A stretch of 64,000 nt of DNA from Xiheibacterium sp038325765 (GTDB lineage Bacteria > Myxococcota_A > Polyangia > Nannocystales > Nannocystaceae): positions 36,724-100,723 of the forward strand of contig JBBQJI010000025.1 in NCBI GenBank assembly GCA_038325765.1. The letters run 5' to 3'. The position numbers and the translations under genes are program-made. Positions 12,276 to 20,892 of the stretch are shown in pieces (position 1 is the stretch's first letter; every line of letters starts with the position of its first letter). The notes under the pieces were generated by a model. The model made no database searches. It was not told where the DNA came from and worked only from the letters and a program-made list of their open reading frames with translations.

Positions 12276-13333
12276 CGGTCCCGCCCATCGGCGTGCTGCT
12301 CAGCAACCTCGGCACGCCGGACTCGCCCCGTCCGCCCGAGGTCCGTCGTTACCTGAGACAATTCCTGTCCGACCCGCGCGTCATCGACACGGTGGCGCCG
12401 GTTCGACGCACGTTGCTCGAGCTCGTGATCTTGCCGCGGCGGCCCAAGGCCTCGGCCGACGCCTACGCCAAGGTGTGGACCGAGGCCGGCTCGCCGCTGC
12501 TGGTGTTCTCGCAGGCGCTGCGCGACGCGGTCGCGGCGGCGCTGCCCGAGCCGACATGGAAGGTCGTGCTCGGCATGCGCTATGGCAACCCGTCACTCGA
12601 CCGGGCCTACAACGCGCTCATCGCCGCTGGCTGCACGCGCATCGTGGTCCTGCCGCTGTATCCGCAGTATGCGTCGTCGAGCACCGGCTCCACGCTCGAC
12701 GCGTTGTACTCCCTCGCGGGCCGGGCCTGGAACACGCCGTCGCTCGCCGTGGTGCCGCCGTTCTACGACGATGTGCGCTTCATCGACGCCTTCGCCACCA
12801 TCGCCGCTCCGATCTTCGCCGAGTCGCGGTCCGAACACCTGCTGATGAGCTTCCACGGTCTGCCCGAGCGCCACCTCCGCAAGGGCGATCCGTCGGGGGC
12901 GTACTGCTTCGCCAAGCCCACGTGCTGCGACACCATCGGACCGGTCAACGCCACCTGCTACCGCGCGCAGAGCCACGCGACCGCGCGGGCGATCGCCGGC
13001 AAGCTCGGGCTCGCGGCCGACGCCTGGAGCATCTCCTTCCAATCGCGGCTGGGTCGCACGCCGTGGATCAAGCCGTACACCGACGAGGTGTTGCCCGAGC
13101 TGGCCGCCCGCGGCGTGAAGCGCATCGCGGTGATGTGCCCGGCCTTCACCGCCGATTGTCTCGAGACCCTCGAGGAGATCGGCATCCGCGCGCAAGAGGA
13201 CTGGCACGCCGCTGGCGGGGAGTCGCTGGTGCTGGTGCCGTCGCTCAACGCCACGAAGCCGTGGGTCGACGCCGTGGTCGAGATGGTGCGCGAGCATGCC
13301 GGGCCGGTCGCGACGCCGGCTCGCGGCGTGTGA
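12272..13333 (+). CDS. hemH: Ferrochelatase with internal four-Cys cluster motif
   Basis: The 353-residue product inserts Fe2+ into protoporphyrin IX (or coproporphyrin III), the last iron step of haem synthesis. The active-site His is in MSFHGLP (H195) and the conserved acidic residue in DCLETLEEI (E298); IVVLPLYPQYASSS is another signature. Four cysteines (212, 218, 219 and 229) lie within 18 residues after HGLPERH. Internal four-Cys segments of about 20 residues ligate a [2Fe-2S] cluster in the Myxococcus xanthus enzyme class, so one is inferred here. GTG 12272 overlaps the htpG stop. The gene is followed after 55 bases by an unrecognised small protein. Confidence 0.95.
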
Positions 13334-13388
13334 CGGTGCTGCGACGGATCGCTGCAACGGGGCGCGACGGGTAGCCGTACGCCGCGCG

Positions 13389-13814
13389 GTGAGCGTGATC
13401 GATCAGGTCGTGCGCAACCTGCCCGCGTTGTCGCACGCGGGCGCACGGATGGCGGGGCGCTACGTCACCGGGACCGCGTTCACGGCATGGATGGCGAGTC
13501 GCGGCCGTGTCGCCGAGGCGCCCAGGGGCCAGGCGATGGGCGGCTTTGGCTTCAACTTCGTGGCGCTGCTGTGGGGCTCGGCGCTGCACGTCTCGCTCGG
13601 GAGCCCGGGCTCGCTCGACATCATCTCGATCTTCGCGTGCTGGATCACCGGCGATCCCAACTACCGGCTGAGCGACGCGCAGTACATGGCGGCGTTCCAG
13701 GCGGTGCAGGCGGCCGAGACCAGTCTGCTCGGGCCCGAGCAGGGGGACCACGAGGCGCTCCGCGCGGTGCTCGACATCCTGCTGCGCTTTGGCCGGACCG
13801 GCGGCAACCCCTGA
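13389..13814 (+). CDS. Hypothetical protein
   Basis: I do not recognise this 141-residue protein. It starts at a GTG 55 bases after hemH on the same strand. It has one moderately hydrophobic stretch (FNFVALLWGSALHVSLG) and a possible second (IISIFACWITG), followed by LSDAQYMAAFQAVQAAE and a helical C-terminus ending in a Gly-rich tail. The hydrophobic parts are short and interrupted, so a soluble alpha-helical protein seems as likely as a membrane protein. Position alone would suggest a link to hemH, but spacing and the lack of overlap make this weak. Confidence 0.55.
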   Translation: MSVIDQVVRNLPALSHAGARMAGRYVTGTAFTAWMASRGRVAEAPRGQAMGGFGFNFVALLWGSALHVSLGSPGSLDIISIFACWITGDPNYRLSDAQYMAAFQAVQAAETSLLGPEQGDHEALRAVLDILLRFGRTGGNP

Positions 13815-13860
13815 GCCGAGCCGACAGACGCGGATCACCAGGACTTGCAACCGCCCGCGA

Positions 13861-14160
13861 TCACACGGCGGCTGCGAGCGCGAGGGCGGGCACAGGCGCG
13901 CGGCGATCGACCACGAGGCAGGCGACGGCGGGCCACGCCACGCCCGCCAGCGCGGCGCCCAGCGCGTCGGCGTCGGGCCGCATGAAGGTGCCGACGTAGC
14001 GGTGCCCGAGCGCGTCGAGTTCCTCGTCCTCGGGCTCGCAGTGCCATAGCGTCCCGAACGGGTCGAGCCACACCGAGCGGAAGCCTACACAGGTCCGCAG
14101 CGAGGTCACGACGTCGTCGATCTGCCCCTCGAGATTCGTGTCGAGCGCTTCCACCTGCAT
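13861..14160 (-). CDS. Small hypothetical protein
   Basis: A 99-residue product starting at ATG 14160 (MQVEALDTNLEGQ). The only in-frame earlier candidate is a TTG at 14199. It has no signal peptide and no recognised domain. An acidic central stretch (HCEPEDEELDALGHRYVG) is followed by an Ala/Val-rich, modestly hydrophobic C-terminus (WPAVACLVVDRR). It is convergent with the hypothetical gene after hemH and lies just downstream of the BtuF-like gene on the same strand, 72 bases away. Function unknown; real coding status is likely but not certain because competing frames are also open in this GC-rich DNA. Confidence 0.45.
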   Translation of the reverse strand: MQVEALDTNLEGQIDDVVTSLRTCVGFRSVWLDPFGTLWHCEPEDEELDALGHRYVGTFMRPDADALGAALAGVAWPAVACLVVDRRAPVPALALAAAV

Positions 14161-14232
14161 CGTGGACGCGACGTTGGCACAGCGATCGGGGGCGGGCAAA
14201 AAACCGGCGGTGGCGGGCGACGCTCACCCACT

Positions 14233-15318
14233 TCAGTGGCCGTGGAGCGCGGCACGGATCCGTCGCGACGCCTCGAGCATCCGCGGTCCGGGCCGCCCCG
14301 AGAAGCGCTCGTCGAGCGCGAACACCCTGCCCTCTCGCACCGCCCGCAGCCCGTCCAGGCCCGGCCGGCGGCCCAGACTGGCCGGATCGAGCTTGTGCGC
14401 CGCGACGCCGCACCATGACACGAAGCACGCGTCCGGATCGGCGGCGACGAGCGCGTCGGCGTCGATCTCGACCGACGCCCCGTCACGGTCCGCGAACACG
14501 TTGACGGCGCCGCCGAGCGCCAGCAGCTCGTTGGAGAAGCACAGGCGCCCGGGCGAGAACATCGGCCGCGGCCACCACTCGAGGTACACGCGCACAGGCT
14601 GGGCCACCGCCGCATCGCGCAGCGCCGCGAGCTCGGCCTGCATCGCGGCGATGGCGGGGGCGGCATCGACCGCCATCGCGGCGCCGAGCCGCTGCAGATC
14701 GCCCAGGACGTCGGCCACACTGCGGGGCGCAGAGACCAGCTGGGGCACGCCGCGCGCCCGCAGGCCGGTCACGATCCGCTCCATCCCCGGCACCGTCAGC
14801 GAGCTGACCGCGAGCGCGGGCGCGAGCGCGGCGACGCGATCGAGATCCGGCGCGAGATCGGGACCGAGCCGCTCGCAACGCGCCACCGCCTCGGGCGCGT
14901 CCGACGAGTCCTCGCACGCCACCACCCGATCGAACGCGCCCAGCGCATCGACGAGCTCGGCGTTCGACGGCGCCAGCGTGATGACCCGGGTCGCCCCGAG
15001 CACCGGATCCCCGAGCTCGCCCAGGGTGAACGGACCGACGGCGACGGGGCGATGCTCGGCGTCGTGCAGCGCGATCGCCCGCACCCCTCGCGCCGCCAGC
15101 CAGCACATCACCGCGTGCACGAGATCGGGATCCTCGAGGGCCCCGACATCCACCTGCTGGCGGCCCAGGCCCACCGTCGCGCTGCAGGTGCGACCGCCGG
15201 TGAAGCGCAGGCTCAGCCGCTCGGCCCGTGGATCGCCGTGCCACGGTTCCCCCAACTCGCCGGGCTCTGGCACCGCGACGTGCTGGCGTGTCTGCCACCG
15301 ATGCTCGGGCTTCTTCAC
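14233..15318 (-). CDS. BtuF/FhuD-like metal-receptor-fold protein without signal peptide
   Basis: About 361 residues from GTG 15318. From about residue 110 it matches the helical-backbone metal-receptor fold used by cobalamin and ferric-siderophore binding proteins: RVITLAPSNAELVDALGAFDRVVACED, then LDRVAALAPALAVSS, LEWWPRPMFSPG, and a C-terminal DALVAADPDACFVSW and LRAVREGRVFALDERF. Family members normally deliver B12 or siderophores to an ABC importer in the periplasm. Here no signal peptide is evident (MKKPEHRWQTRQ) and no permease or ATPase gene is adjacent. An extra N-terminal domain of about 100 residues is not recognised. Start is uncertain because the frame remains open upstream to 15525. 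Confidence 0.7.
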   Translation of the reverse strand: MKKPEHRWQTRQHVAVPEPGELGEPWHGDPRAERLSLRFTGGRTCSATVGLGRQQVDVGALEDPDLVHAVMCWLAARGVRAIALHDAEHRPVAVGPFTLGELGDPVLGATRVITLAPSNAELVDALGAFDRVVACEDSSDAPEAVARCERLGPDLAPDLDRVAALAPALAVSSLTVPGMERIVTGLRARGVPQLVSAPRSVADVLGDLQRLGAAMAVDAAPAIAAMQAELAALRDAAVAQPVRVYLEWWPRPMFSPGRLCFSNELLALGGAVNVFADRDGASVEIDADALVAADPDACFVSWCGVAAHKLDPASLGRRPGLDGLRAVREGRVFALDERFSGRPGPRMLEASRRIRAALHGH

Positions 15319-15452
15319 GCACGAAAGGGTGGCACGAAGCGCGGGCGCGTCGCGAACGGGTGCGGCAAAGGGGCGCACGGGCAGGCCACCGGTACTCGCT
15401 GGCGTGCCGTCGCCGTGGTCGCAGACGCCTCGGCGCGCGGGCCTGCGGTATC

Positions 15453-16499
15453 GTGCGCCGCGTGCTCGCGTTGCTCCTGACCGTGGCCTGCTCCCCCCCG
15501 GCGCCACAGCGGCCGGCGCCACCACCGGTCGCGATCGGCTGGGATGTACCGCCCGGTTGCCCCGATCGCGCGGTGGTCGACGCCACCCTCGCGCGACTGC
15601 TCGCCGGCTCTCCCCGCGACGCTTCCCCCGAGATCACCGCGGTCGTCAGCATCGAACACGCAGGCGCCGCCCGGTTCGTCGCGCGCGTGCAGCTCGGCGC
15701 CGACGCGCGCGTGCTCGAGGCGGCGTCCTGCAACGAGGTCGCCCAGGCGGCGCTGCTGATCGTGGCGATGGCGATCGATCCGCGCATCGGCGGACCCGCT
15801 GATCCGCGGCCTTCGAGCGGCGAGGCGCCCGGCGATACGGCACCCGACGTCATCCCGGAGCCCTCGGCCATGGCCGCCCCCGACGCCGCACAGACTGGCG
15901 CCGCGCCCGAGACATCCGCGCAGTCGCAGCCCGCCGACGTCCGATCCACGCCCGTCGCGGAGCCGGCCCGTCGCCGCCAGCGCACCCCTGTTCGCGCGCT
16001 GCTCCGGGCTGGCGCCGGGATCGGCGTCGGCGGCCCGCCCGCGCCTAGCGCCGTCGTGGCGCTGGGCGCCGCCATCGCGGGCCTCCGCTGGCGCGTCGAG
16101 ATCGACGGCGACGTGTGGACGCCGCGGCGCCGCACCGCGCCCGCCGATCCCCGCGTCGGCGCCGAAATGCTGGCGTGGAGCGTCGGGGTGCGCGGCTGCG
16201 GCTCACCGATCGCGGGGCGCTTCGAGCTGCCGCTGTGCGGCGGACTGCGGGCGGGTGCGCTGCGTGGTCGAGGCACCGGCTCGCTGCGCAGCAGCACCGC
16301 GTCGTCGCCGTGGGTCGTCGCGGTCGCAGGCGTGGGTCTGTGGGGCTGGGTCGTCCCCCGCTTCGCCGTCGCGCTCGATGTCGAAGGTCTCGTCGCTCTG
16401 GCGCGGCCCGGGTTCCGGGTCGATCCCGCGGGGTTGGTCTACACGGCCCCCGAAGGGGGCTTGCGCGCGGTCTTCGGCGCGGTGGTCCGCCTGCCATGA
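15453..16499 (+). CDS. Lipoprotein with barrel-like C-terminal domain, upstream of ECF sigma gene
   Basis: About 348 residues. The GTG start gives a compact lipoprotein signal (MRRVLALLLTVAC, Cys13). A domain of about 100 residues follows, containing PGCPDRAVVDATLARLLAG and ASCNEVAQAALLIVAMAIDP. A long Pro/Ala/Asp linker leads to a C-terminal half rich in alternating hydrophobic strands and Gly, ending in VFGAVVRLP, as in a small outer-membrane barrel. The overall layout (short domain, linker, barrel-like part) matches the protein at 9328, and both sit in ECF sigma operons. Its stop overlaps the ATG of the sigma gene (ATGA). The function is unknown; an envelope sensor or effector of the pathway is inferred. 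Confidence 0.65.
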   Translation: MRRVLALLLTVACSPPAPQRPAPPPVAIGWDVPPGCPDRAVVDATLARLLAGSPRDASPEITAVVSIEHAGAARFVARVQLGADARVLEAASCNEVAQAALLIVAMAIDPRIGGPADPRPSSGEAPGDTAPDVIPEPSAMAAPDAAQTGAAPETSAQSQPADVRSTPVAEPARRRQRTPVRALLRAGAGIGVGGPPAPSAVVALGAAIAGLRWRVEIDGDVWTPRRRTAPADPRVGAEMLAWSVGVRGCGSPIAGRFELPLCGGLRAGALRGRGTGSLRSSTASSPWVVAVAGVGLWGWVVPRFAVALDVEGLVALARPGFRVDPAGLVYTAPEGGLRAVFGAVVRLP

Positions 16500-17080
16500 C
16501 GGATTCGTCCCGGCGCGGACATCCACCCGGCGTGGCGGCCGTGCCCATGCACGAGGCCGGGCCCGAGGCGCCCCCCGATCTCGCCGCGATCTATCGCGCC
16601 CACGCCGGCTTCGTGTGGCGCAGCCTCCGTCGCTTCGGCGTCCCCGACGAAGCGCTCGAGGATGTGGTGCACGACGTGTTCATGATCGCCCGCCGACGCA
16701 TGCCGGATTTCGACCACCGCGCCGCGGTGACCACCTGGCTGTACGGCATCGCGCGCGGGGCCGCAGCCAACGCCCGACGCTCGCGTTCGCGCGAACAACA
16801 GCGCCGCGTGCTGGCGCCGGTCGGCAGCGCTCCCATGGATCCCCAGGCGGCGATCGAGCGCGCACAGGCGTTGCTGTGGGTCGGCGAGTTCCTCGCGGAC
16901 CTCGACCCGAATCAGCGCCAGGTGTTCGAGTTGATCGACATCGAAGGCCTGCGCGGGCCCGAGGTCGCCGACCTGCTCGGCGCCAACCTCAACGTCGTCT
17001 ATTCGCGGCTGCGCCTCGCCAGGCGCCGCTTCGAGACGTACCTCGATGCGCGACGCGCCGGCCAAGGAGAATCGACGTGA
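16496..17080 (+). CDS. ECF-type RNA polymerase sigma factor
   Basis: The 194-residue product has region 2 (IYRAHAGFVWRSLRRFGVPDEALEDVVHDVFMIARRRM, then TTWLYGIARGAAANARR) and region 4 (LDPNQRQVFELIDIEG, then a helix-turn-helix LRGPEVADLLGANLNVVYSRLRLARRRF). ATG 16496 overlaps the stop of the lipoprotein upstream, and its own stop overlaps the GTG of the anti-sigma-like gene. A good Shine-Dalgarno sequence (AAGGAGA) precedes that next start. The protein is clearly similar to the sigma factor at 32219, sharing IYRA, FVWR, LRR-GVP-EALED and NLN-Y-RLR. Confidence 0.93.
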   Translation: MTDSSRRGHPPGVAAVPMHEAGPEAPPDLAAIYRAHAGFVWRSLRRFGVPDEALEDVVHDVFMIARRRMPDFDHRAAVTTWLYGIARGAAANARRSRSREQQRRVLAPVGSAPMDPQAAIERAQALLWVGEFLADLDPNQRQVFELIDIEGLRGPEVADLLGANLNVVYSRLRLARRRFETYLDARRAGQGEST

Positions 17081-17844
17081 ACGCGAGCGATGACGACGAC
17101 GGCGCCGAGCCCGACACACTGCGCGACGATGCGGCGCGCATGCTCGGCCACTGGCGCGACGCCGATTCCATGCCGCCGGCGGCCCACGCTCGGGTGTGGC
17201 GACGCCTCGCGAGCCCGGCGAACAGCAGGCCCGCGAGCGGATCGGCGCGCAGCGGTTGGACGTGGGCGATCGCCCTCGCCGCGGCGCTCGTGCTCGCATG
17301 GTGGGTCTCGGCATGGCTGCGACGCGACACCGAGCGCACCCACGCCGAGGCCTTCGACGCGGCCGTGCACACCGTCGATCCGCAGCCCCCGCGAGTCGAC
17401 AGCGTCGTCGCGGCGCCGCTGACCCACACCACACCCGCCGAGCTCCCGGCCGTCACGCCATCTCCCGCGCCGACGCCGCCCGGCCCCGCCGGCGAGCCGC
17501 TGGGCACGCCACCGACGAAGCGGCCGACCACGACTCCGCCCGCGGTCATGCCGGCCGCGACGCCGCTGCCCGAGCCGTCGTCGCTGACCCGCGAGCGCGG
17601 CCTGATAGAACGGGCATGGCAGGCGCTCACCGACGGCGACCCGGCGACCGCGCTGCTGCGCGCCGCGGAGCACGGGCGCGAGTTCCCGACCGGCGTGCTC
17701 GCACCCGAGCGTCGCGCCATCGTCGTCATCGCCCGCTGCACCCGGCAGGACGCAGGCGCAGCAGGGCAGGCCGCCCAGTGGCTCGCGGCCGAGCCCGGCT
17801 CGGTGCTCGCGCGGCGGGTCCGCGCCGCGTGCTCCGTGCCGTGA
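17077..17844 (+). CDS. Single-pass membrane anti-sigma-like regulator
   Basis: A 255-residue product coupled by a GTGA overlap to the ECF sigma gene. The acidic cytosolic N-terminus (about 65 residues) is where a sigma-binding segment would lie. One transmembrane helix (WTWAIALAAALVLAWWVSAWL) is followed by a long Pro/Thr periplasmic linker. The C-terminal 80 residues are helical and TPR-like (ALLRAAEHGREFPTGVLAPE, then QAAQWLAAEPGS) and end with RRVRAACSVP. No zinc-binding anti-sigma motif (HxxxCxxC) is visible, so the anti-sigma role is inferred from position and topology. The protein at 31209 has the same length and an obviously similar tail. Confidence 0.75.
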   Translation: MNASDDDDGAEPDTLRDDAARMLGHWRDADSMPPAAHARVWRRLASPANSRPASGSARSGWTWAIALAAALVLAWWVSAWLRRDTERTHAEAFDAAVHTVDPQPPRVDSVVAAPLTHTTPAELPAVTPSPAPTPPGPAGEPLGTPPTKRPTTTPPAVMPAATPLPEPSSLTRERGLIERAWQALTDGDPATALLRAAEHGREFPTGVLAPERRAIVVIARCTRQDAGAAGQAAQWLAAEPGSVLARRVRAACSVP

Positions 17845-17909
17845 TGGAAACTGCCGGGCGTGCACAACAACCGGCACCCCGCACCCGCGGGGCAACCTTG
17901 GAGTTGAAC

Positions 17910-18758
17910 ATGAAGACGCGTGAACATTTCGTGTGGGTGGTGGCTGCCGTGGCGCTGGGTTGCGCGCTGGATCCCAAGACCGTGGGTCAAGGCACCGACT
18001 CCGACGACGGGTCGGGCGACGCATCGGCGAGTTCGGACGAGTCCGGCGACGCATCGGCGAGCGCGGGTGCGACGGCGTCGTCCGACGATGGCTCGTGCAC
18101 GGACGCGACCTGCGTCTGGGAGCCGTGCGCCGAGCTGGCGTGCGGCGCCAGCTGTGAGTTCTGCGCGCCGTGGGACACCGACTGCGACGCCCCCGGTACG
18201 CTCACGTACTGCAGCCCCGAAGGCGCGTGCGAGCCCCTCGGAGAGATCGTGGAGCCGTGCGAGGACCAGGTCCTGCAGCCCGGGTTCGAGGGCGGGATGT
18301 CCGAGCGCGGAGGTTGTCGCGACATGACGGTGTGGGCCCACGATCCTGTCGCCGGCATCGCCGTGCACCTCGACGTCGACGGTCTGGTGGCGATCGCAGC
18401 GAAGGCCGGCGAGACCATCGTGGTCGAGTACGCGGCCACCGATCCCGCGCTCGCGCTCGAGATCACCGTCGGCAGCGATCTCACGGCGTGGACCTGCAAC
18501 GACGCCATCACCGTCGATCCGACCATCACCGAGCGATGGGCACCGAGCGGCGAGCAACCCGACGGCAGCGACGATCCCGGCACCGTGAGCATCGCCGTCA
18601 CGCCCGGCGACGACGACGGCATCGGCGCGGTCGCGACGGTGACGTTCACGGGCGTGCCGTGGCAGCGCACAGGCGAGCCCGACGGGGAGCTCTCGGTGCC
18701 GGTGGTCCTGGAGCTGCTCGTGCTCGAGGACGTGAGCGTCGGCTGGCTGCCGGGCTGA
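17910..18758 (+). CDS. Lipoprotein with Ser/Asp-rich linker and Cys-rich region
   Basis: About 282 residues. Signal peptide with lipobox ALGC (Cys18), then a Ser/Asp/Gly/Ala linker of roughly 45 residues that contains an internal repeat at both DNA and protein level (SGDASAS twice). A Cys-rich segment follows (CTDATCVWEPCAELACGASCEFC), then a likely beta-sandwich with ECVIVG-like strands (IAVHLDVDGLVAIAAKAGE, VTVTFTG-like pieces). I recognise no family. ATG 17910 is preceded by a GGAG sequence. It lies 65 bases after the anti-sigma-like gene and may be part of that regulon or operon. It is convergent with metG. Confidence 0.7.
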   Translation: MKTREHFVWVVAAVALGCALDPKTVGQGTDSDDGSGDASASSDESGDASASAGATASSDDGSCTDATCVWEPCAELACGASCEFCAPWDTDCDAPGTLTYCSPEGACEPLGEIVEPCEDQVLQPGFEGGMSERGGCRDMTVWAHDPVAGIAVHLDVDGLVAIAAKAGETIVVEYAATDPALALEITVGSDLTAWTCNDAITVDPTITERWAPSGEQPDGSDDPGTVSIAVTPGDDDGIGAVATVTFTGVPWQRTGEPDGELSVPVVLELLVLEDVSVGWLPG

Positions 18759-18782
18759 TCGCCCGACGCTAGGCCGCGATCA
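18756..18782. terminator. Inverted repeat spanning the two convergent stop codons
   Basis: Perfect seven-base arms, TGATCGC (18756-18762) and GCGATCA (18776-18782), enclose 13 bases. The left arm contains the stop codon of the lipoprotein gene and the right arm the complement of the metG stop. A bidirectional transcription-end hairpin is possible, but no T-tract is present. Confidence 0.35.
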
Positions 18783-20831
18783 CGACACTCGCTCGCCGGG
18801 CCGCGCGCGCCCGTCGAGCTCCAGCACGGTGACCGCATCGTCGCTCGTGCCCGACGCCAGGATCATCCCCTCGGAGATCCCGAATCGCATCTTGCGCGGC
18901 TTGAGGTTGGCGAACAGCACCACGTGCTTGCCGACCAGATCCTCGGGGGCGTAGCTCTTGGCGATCCCGGAGAAGACGTTGCGCTGGCCGAGCGGCCCGA
19001 CGTCCAAGGTGAGCTGCAGCAGCTTGTCGGCGCCGTCGACCTTGGCGCACGCGAGCACCTTGGCGACGCGCAGATCGACCTTGGCGAAGTCGTCGATGGT
19101 GGTCTCGGCGCCCAGCGCCTCGACCTCGTACGTGGGGGTCTCGCTGGTGTCCACGGGGGTGCTCTCCTTGCTGGCCTCGATGATGGCGGCGACCTTCGCG
19201 GGATCGATCGGCTCCGCGAGGGTCTCGTACTCGCCTATGGCGTGGCCCGCCGGCAGCGGCGTGCCACCGTGGGCGAAGTCCAGCGCGAACGGCAGCTTCA
19301 GCATGCGATGGACCTTGGCCGCCCAGGCCGGCAGCACCGGCGCGAGGATCGCCGCGATCACCTGGGTCGCGTACACGCCGGCCGAGCACACCTGTCGCGC
19401 GCGCTCGACCTGGTCGGGGCCGAGCTTCCACGGCGCCTGCTCGGTGAGATACAGGTTGAAGTCCTCGGCGATCAGCATCGCGCAACGCACTGCCCGCGCC
19501 GAGTCGAACGCGAGGTAGAACCCTCGCGCCTCGGCGAGCCGAGCCTGGGCCGACGCCACGATCGCCGCCGCGTCGTCACCGAGCGCGGCCAAGGTGCCGC
19601 CTGTCCGCGAGGTCACGAACTTGCATGATCGACTGCCGAGGTTCGCTGCCTTCTTCACCAGATCGGCGTTGCACCGCAGCACGAAGTCCTCGAGGTTGAG
19701 GTCGAGGTCCTCTTGCGTCGTGCCGAGCTTGCTGGCGAAGTAGTAGCGCAGGTAGTCGGCCGGCAGGTGATCGAGGTAGGTCCGCGCGAGCACGAAGGTG
19801 CCGCGGGTCTTCGACATCTTCTCGCCGCCGACGGTGAGCCAGCCGTGCACGTGCACCCGCGAGGGCGTCGTGTAGCCGCCCGCATGCAGCATCGCCGGCC
19901 AGAACAGGCAGTGGAAGTACACGATGTCCTTGCCGATGACGTGGACGATCTCGGTCTTGGCGCGCTCGGGGTCGCGCCAGTACGCATCGAAGTCGCGCCC
20001 GTGCTCCTTGCAGTACTTCTCGGTGGCGCCGATGTAGCCGACAGGCGCGTCGAACCACACGTAGAAGAACTTGCCGGGATGCCCTGGGATCCCGAAGCCG
20101 AAGTACGGCGAATCGCGCGAGATGTCCCAGTCGCGCAGGCCACCCGCGACCCACTCCATCACGTAGTTGCGCACGCTGGGCTGCAGCTCGGTGACGCCCC
20201 CCGACTCGGCCGGCGCCAGCCACTCGCGGAGGAACGCCTCGTGGCGTACGAGCGGCACGAACAGGTGATCGCTCGAGCGCAGCTCGGGGGTGGTGCCGCA
20301 GATCGAACAGTGCGGATCGCCGAGCTCGGTCGGGGCGTAGGTGCTACCGCACACCTCGCAGGAGTCGCCGTACTGATCCGGGCTCTTGCACTTCGGATTG
20401 GGGCAGATGCCCTTCACGAAACGATCGGGCAGGAACATCTGATCGTGGGGGCAGTACAGCTGCGCGACCGCCCGCGACGCGATGTCGCCGCTCGCCTCCA
20501 TCGTGGCGAAGATCGCCTCGGCGTGGCGGCGGGTCTCGTCCGAGTGCGTGGTGTGGAAGATGTCGAAGCCGATGTCGAAGTCGGTGTAGTCGCGGCGGTG
20601 CTCGTGCCACGCCCGCTCGATCAGCGCCTCGGGGGTGATGCCCTCGCGACGCGCACGCAGCTCGATCGGCGTGCCGTGGGTGTCGGCCGCCCAGATGAAC
20701 ACGCAGTCCTCACCCGCGAGCTTGCGCGCCCGGGCGTAGACGTCGGTCTGCACCGCCTCGAGGATGTGACCGAGGTGGATCGATCCGTTCGCGTACGGTA
20801 GCGCAGCGGTGACGAGGACCTGCTTGGCCAT
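18780..20831 (-). CDS. metG: Methionyl-tRNA synthetase
   Basis: The 683-residue product charges tRNA-Met. The HIGH motif is LPYANGSIHLGH near the N-terminus and the KMSKS motif is GGEKMSKTRGT. A zinc-binding knuckle region is intact with paired cysteines (CPHDQ, CPNPKC, SCEVCG, CSICG). The anticodon-binding helical domain follows, and a C-terminal Trbp111-like tRNA-binding OB domain (AKVDLRVAKVLACAKVDGAD, NVFSGIAKSY, FANLKPRKMRFGISEGMILA) completes the long MetG form. ATG 20831 (MAKQVLVTAALPYANG) matches the family start. It is the last gene of a minus-strand run and is 61 bases from the hypothetical gene upstream. Confidence 0.97.
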   Translation of the reverse strand: MAKQVLVTAALPYANGSIHLGHILEAVQTDVYARARKLAGEDCVFIWAADTHGTPIELRARREGITPEALIERAWHEHRRDYTDFDIGFDIFHTTHSDETRRHAEAIFATMEASGDIASRAVAQLYCPHDQMFLPDRFVKGICPNPKCKSPDQYGDSCEVCGSTYAPTELGDPHCSICGTTPELRSSDHLFVPLVRHEAFLREWLAPAESGGVTELQPSVRNYVMEWVAGGLRDWDISRDSPYFGFGIPGHPGKFFYVWFDAPVGYIGATEKYCKEHGRDFDAYWRDPERAKTEIVHVIGKDIVYFHCLFWPAMLHAGGYTTPSRVHVHGWLTVGGEKMSKTRGTFVLARTYLDHLPADYLRYYFASKLGTTQEDLDLNLEDFVLRCNADLVKKAANLGSRSCKFVTSRTGGTLAALGDDAAAIVASAQARLAEARGFYLAFDSARAVRCAMLIAEDFNLYLTEQAPWKLGPDQVERARQVCSAGVYATQVIAAILAPVLPAWAAKVHRMLKLPFALDFAHGGTPLPAGHAIGEYETLAEPIDPAKVAAIIEASKESTPVDTSETPTYEVEALGAETTIDDFAKVDLRVAKVLACAKVDGADKLLQLTLDVGPLGQRNVFSGIAKSYAPEDLVGKHVVLFANLKPRKMRFGISEGMILASGTSDDAVTVLELDGRARPGERVS

Positions 20832-20892
20832 ACCCGTGGGCTTTTCCCACGCCACGGCGCCGCTCGGCAACGCCCGAGAGCGGCGGACTCGC

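Noticed and set aside
18015..18061. Direct repeat GGCGACGCATCGGCGAG, two copies 30 bases apart
   Set aside because: It lies inside the Ser/Asp linker of a lipoprotein gene and is explained by the repeated peptide; not treated as a separate element.
17726..18838. Reverse frames over the lipoprotein at 17910
   Set aside because: Ser/Pro/Arg-rich shadows; the plus frame has a signal peptide and lipobox.
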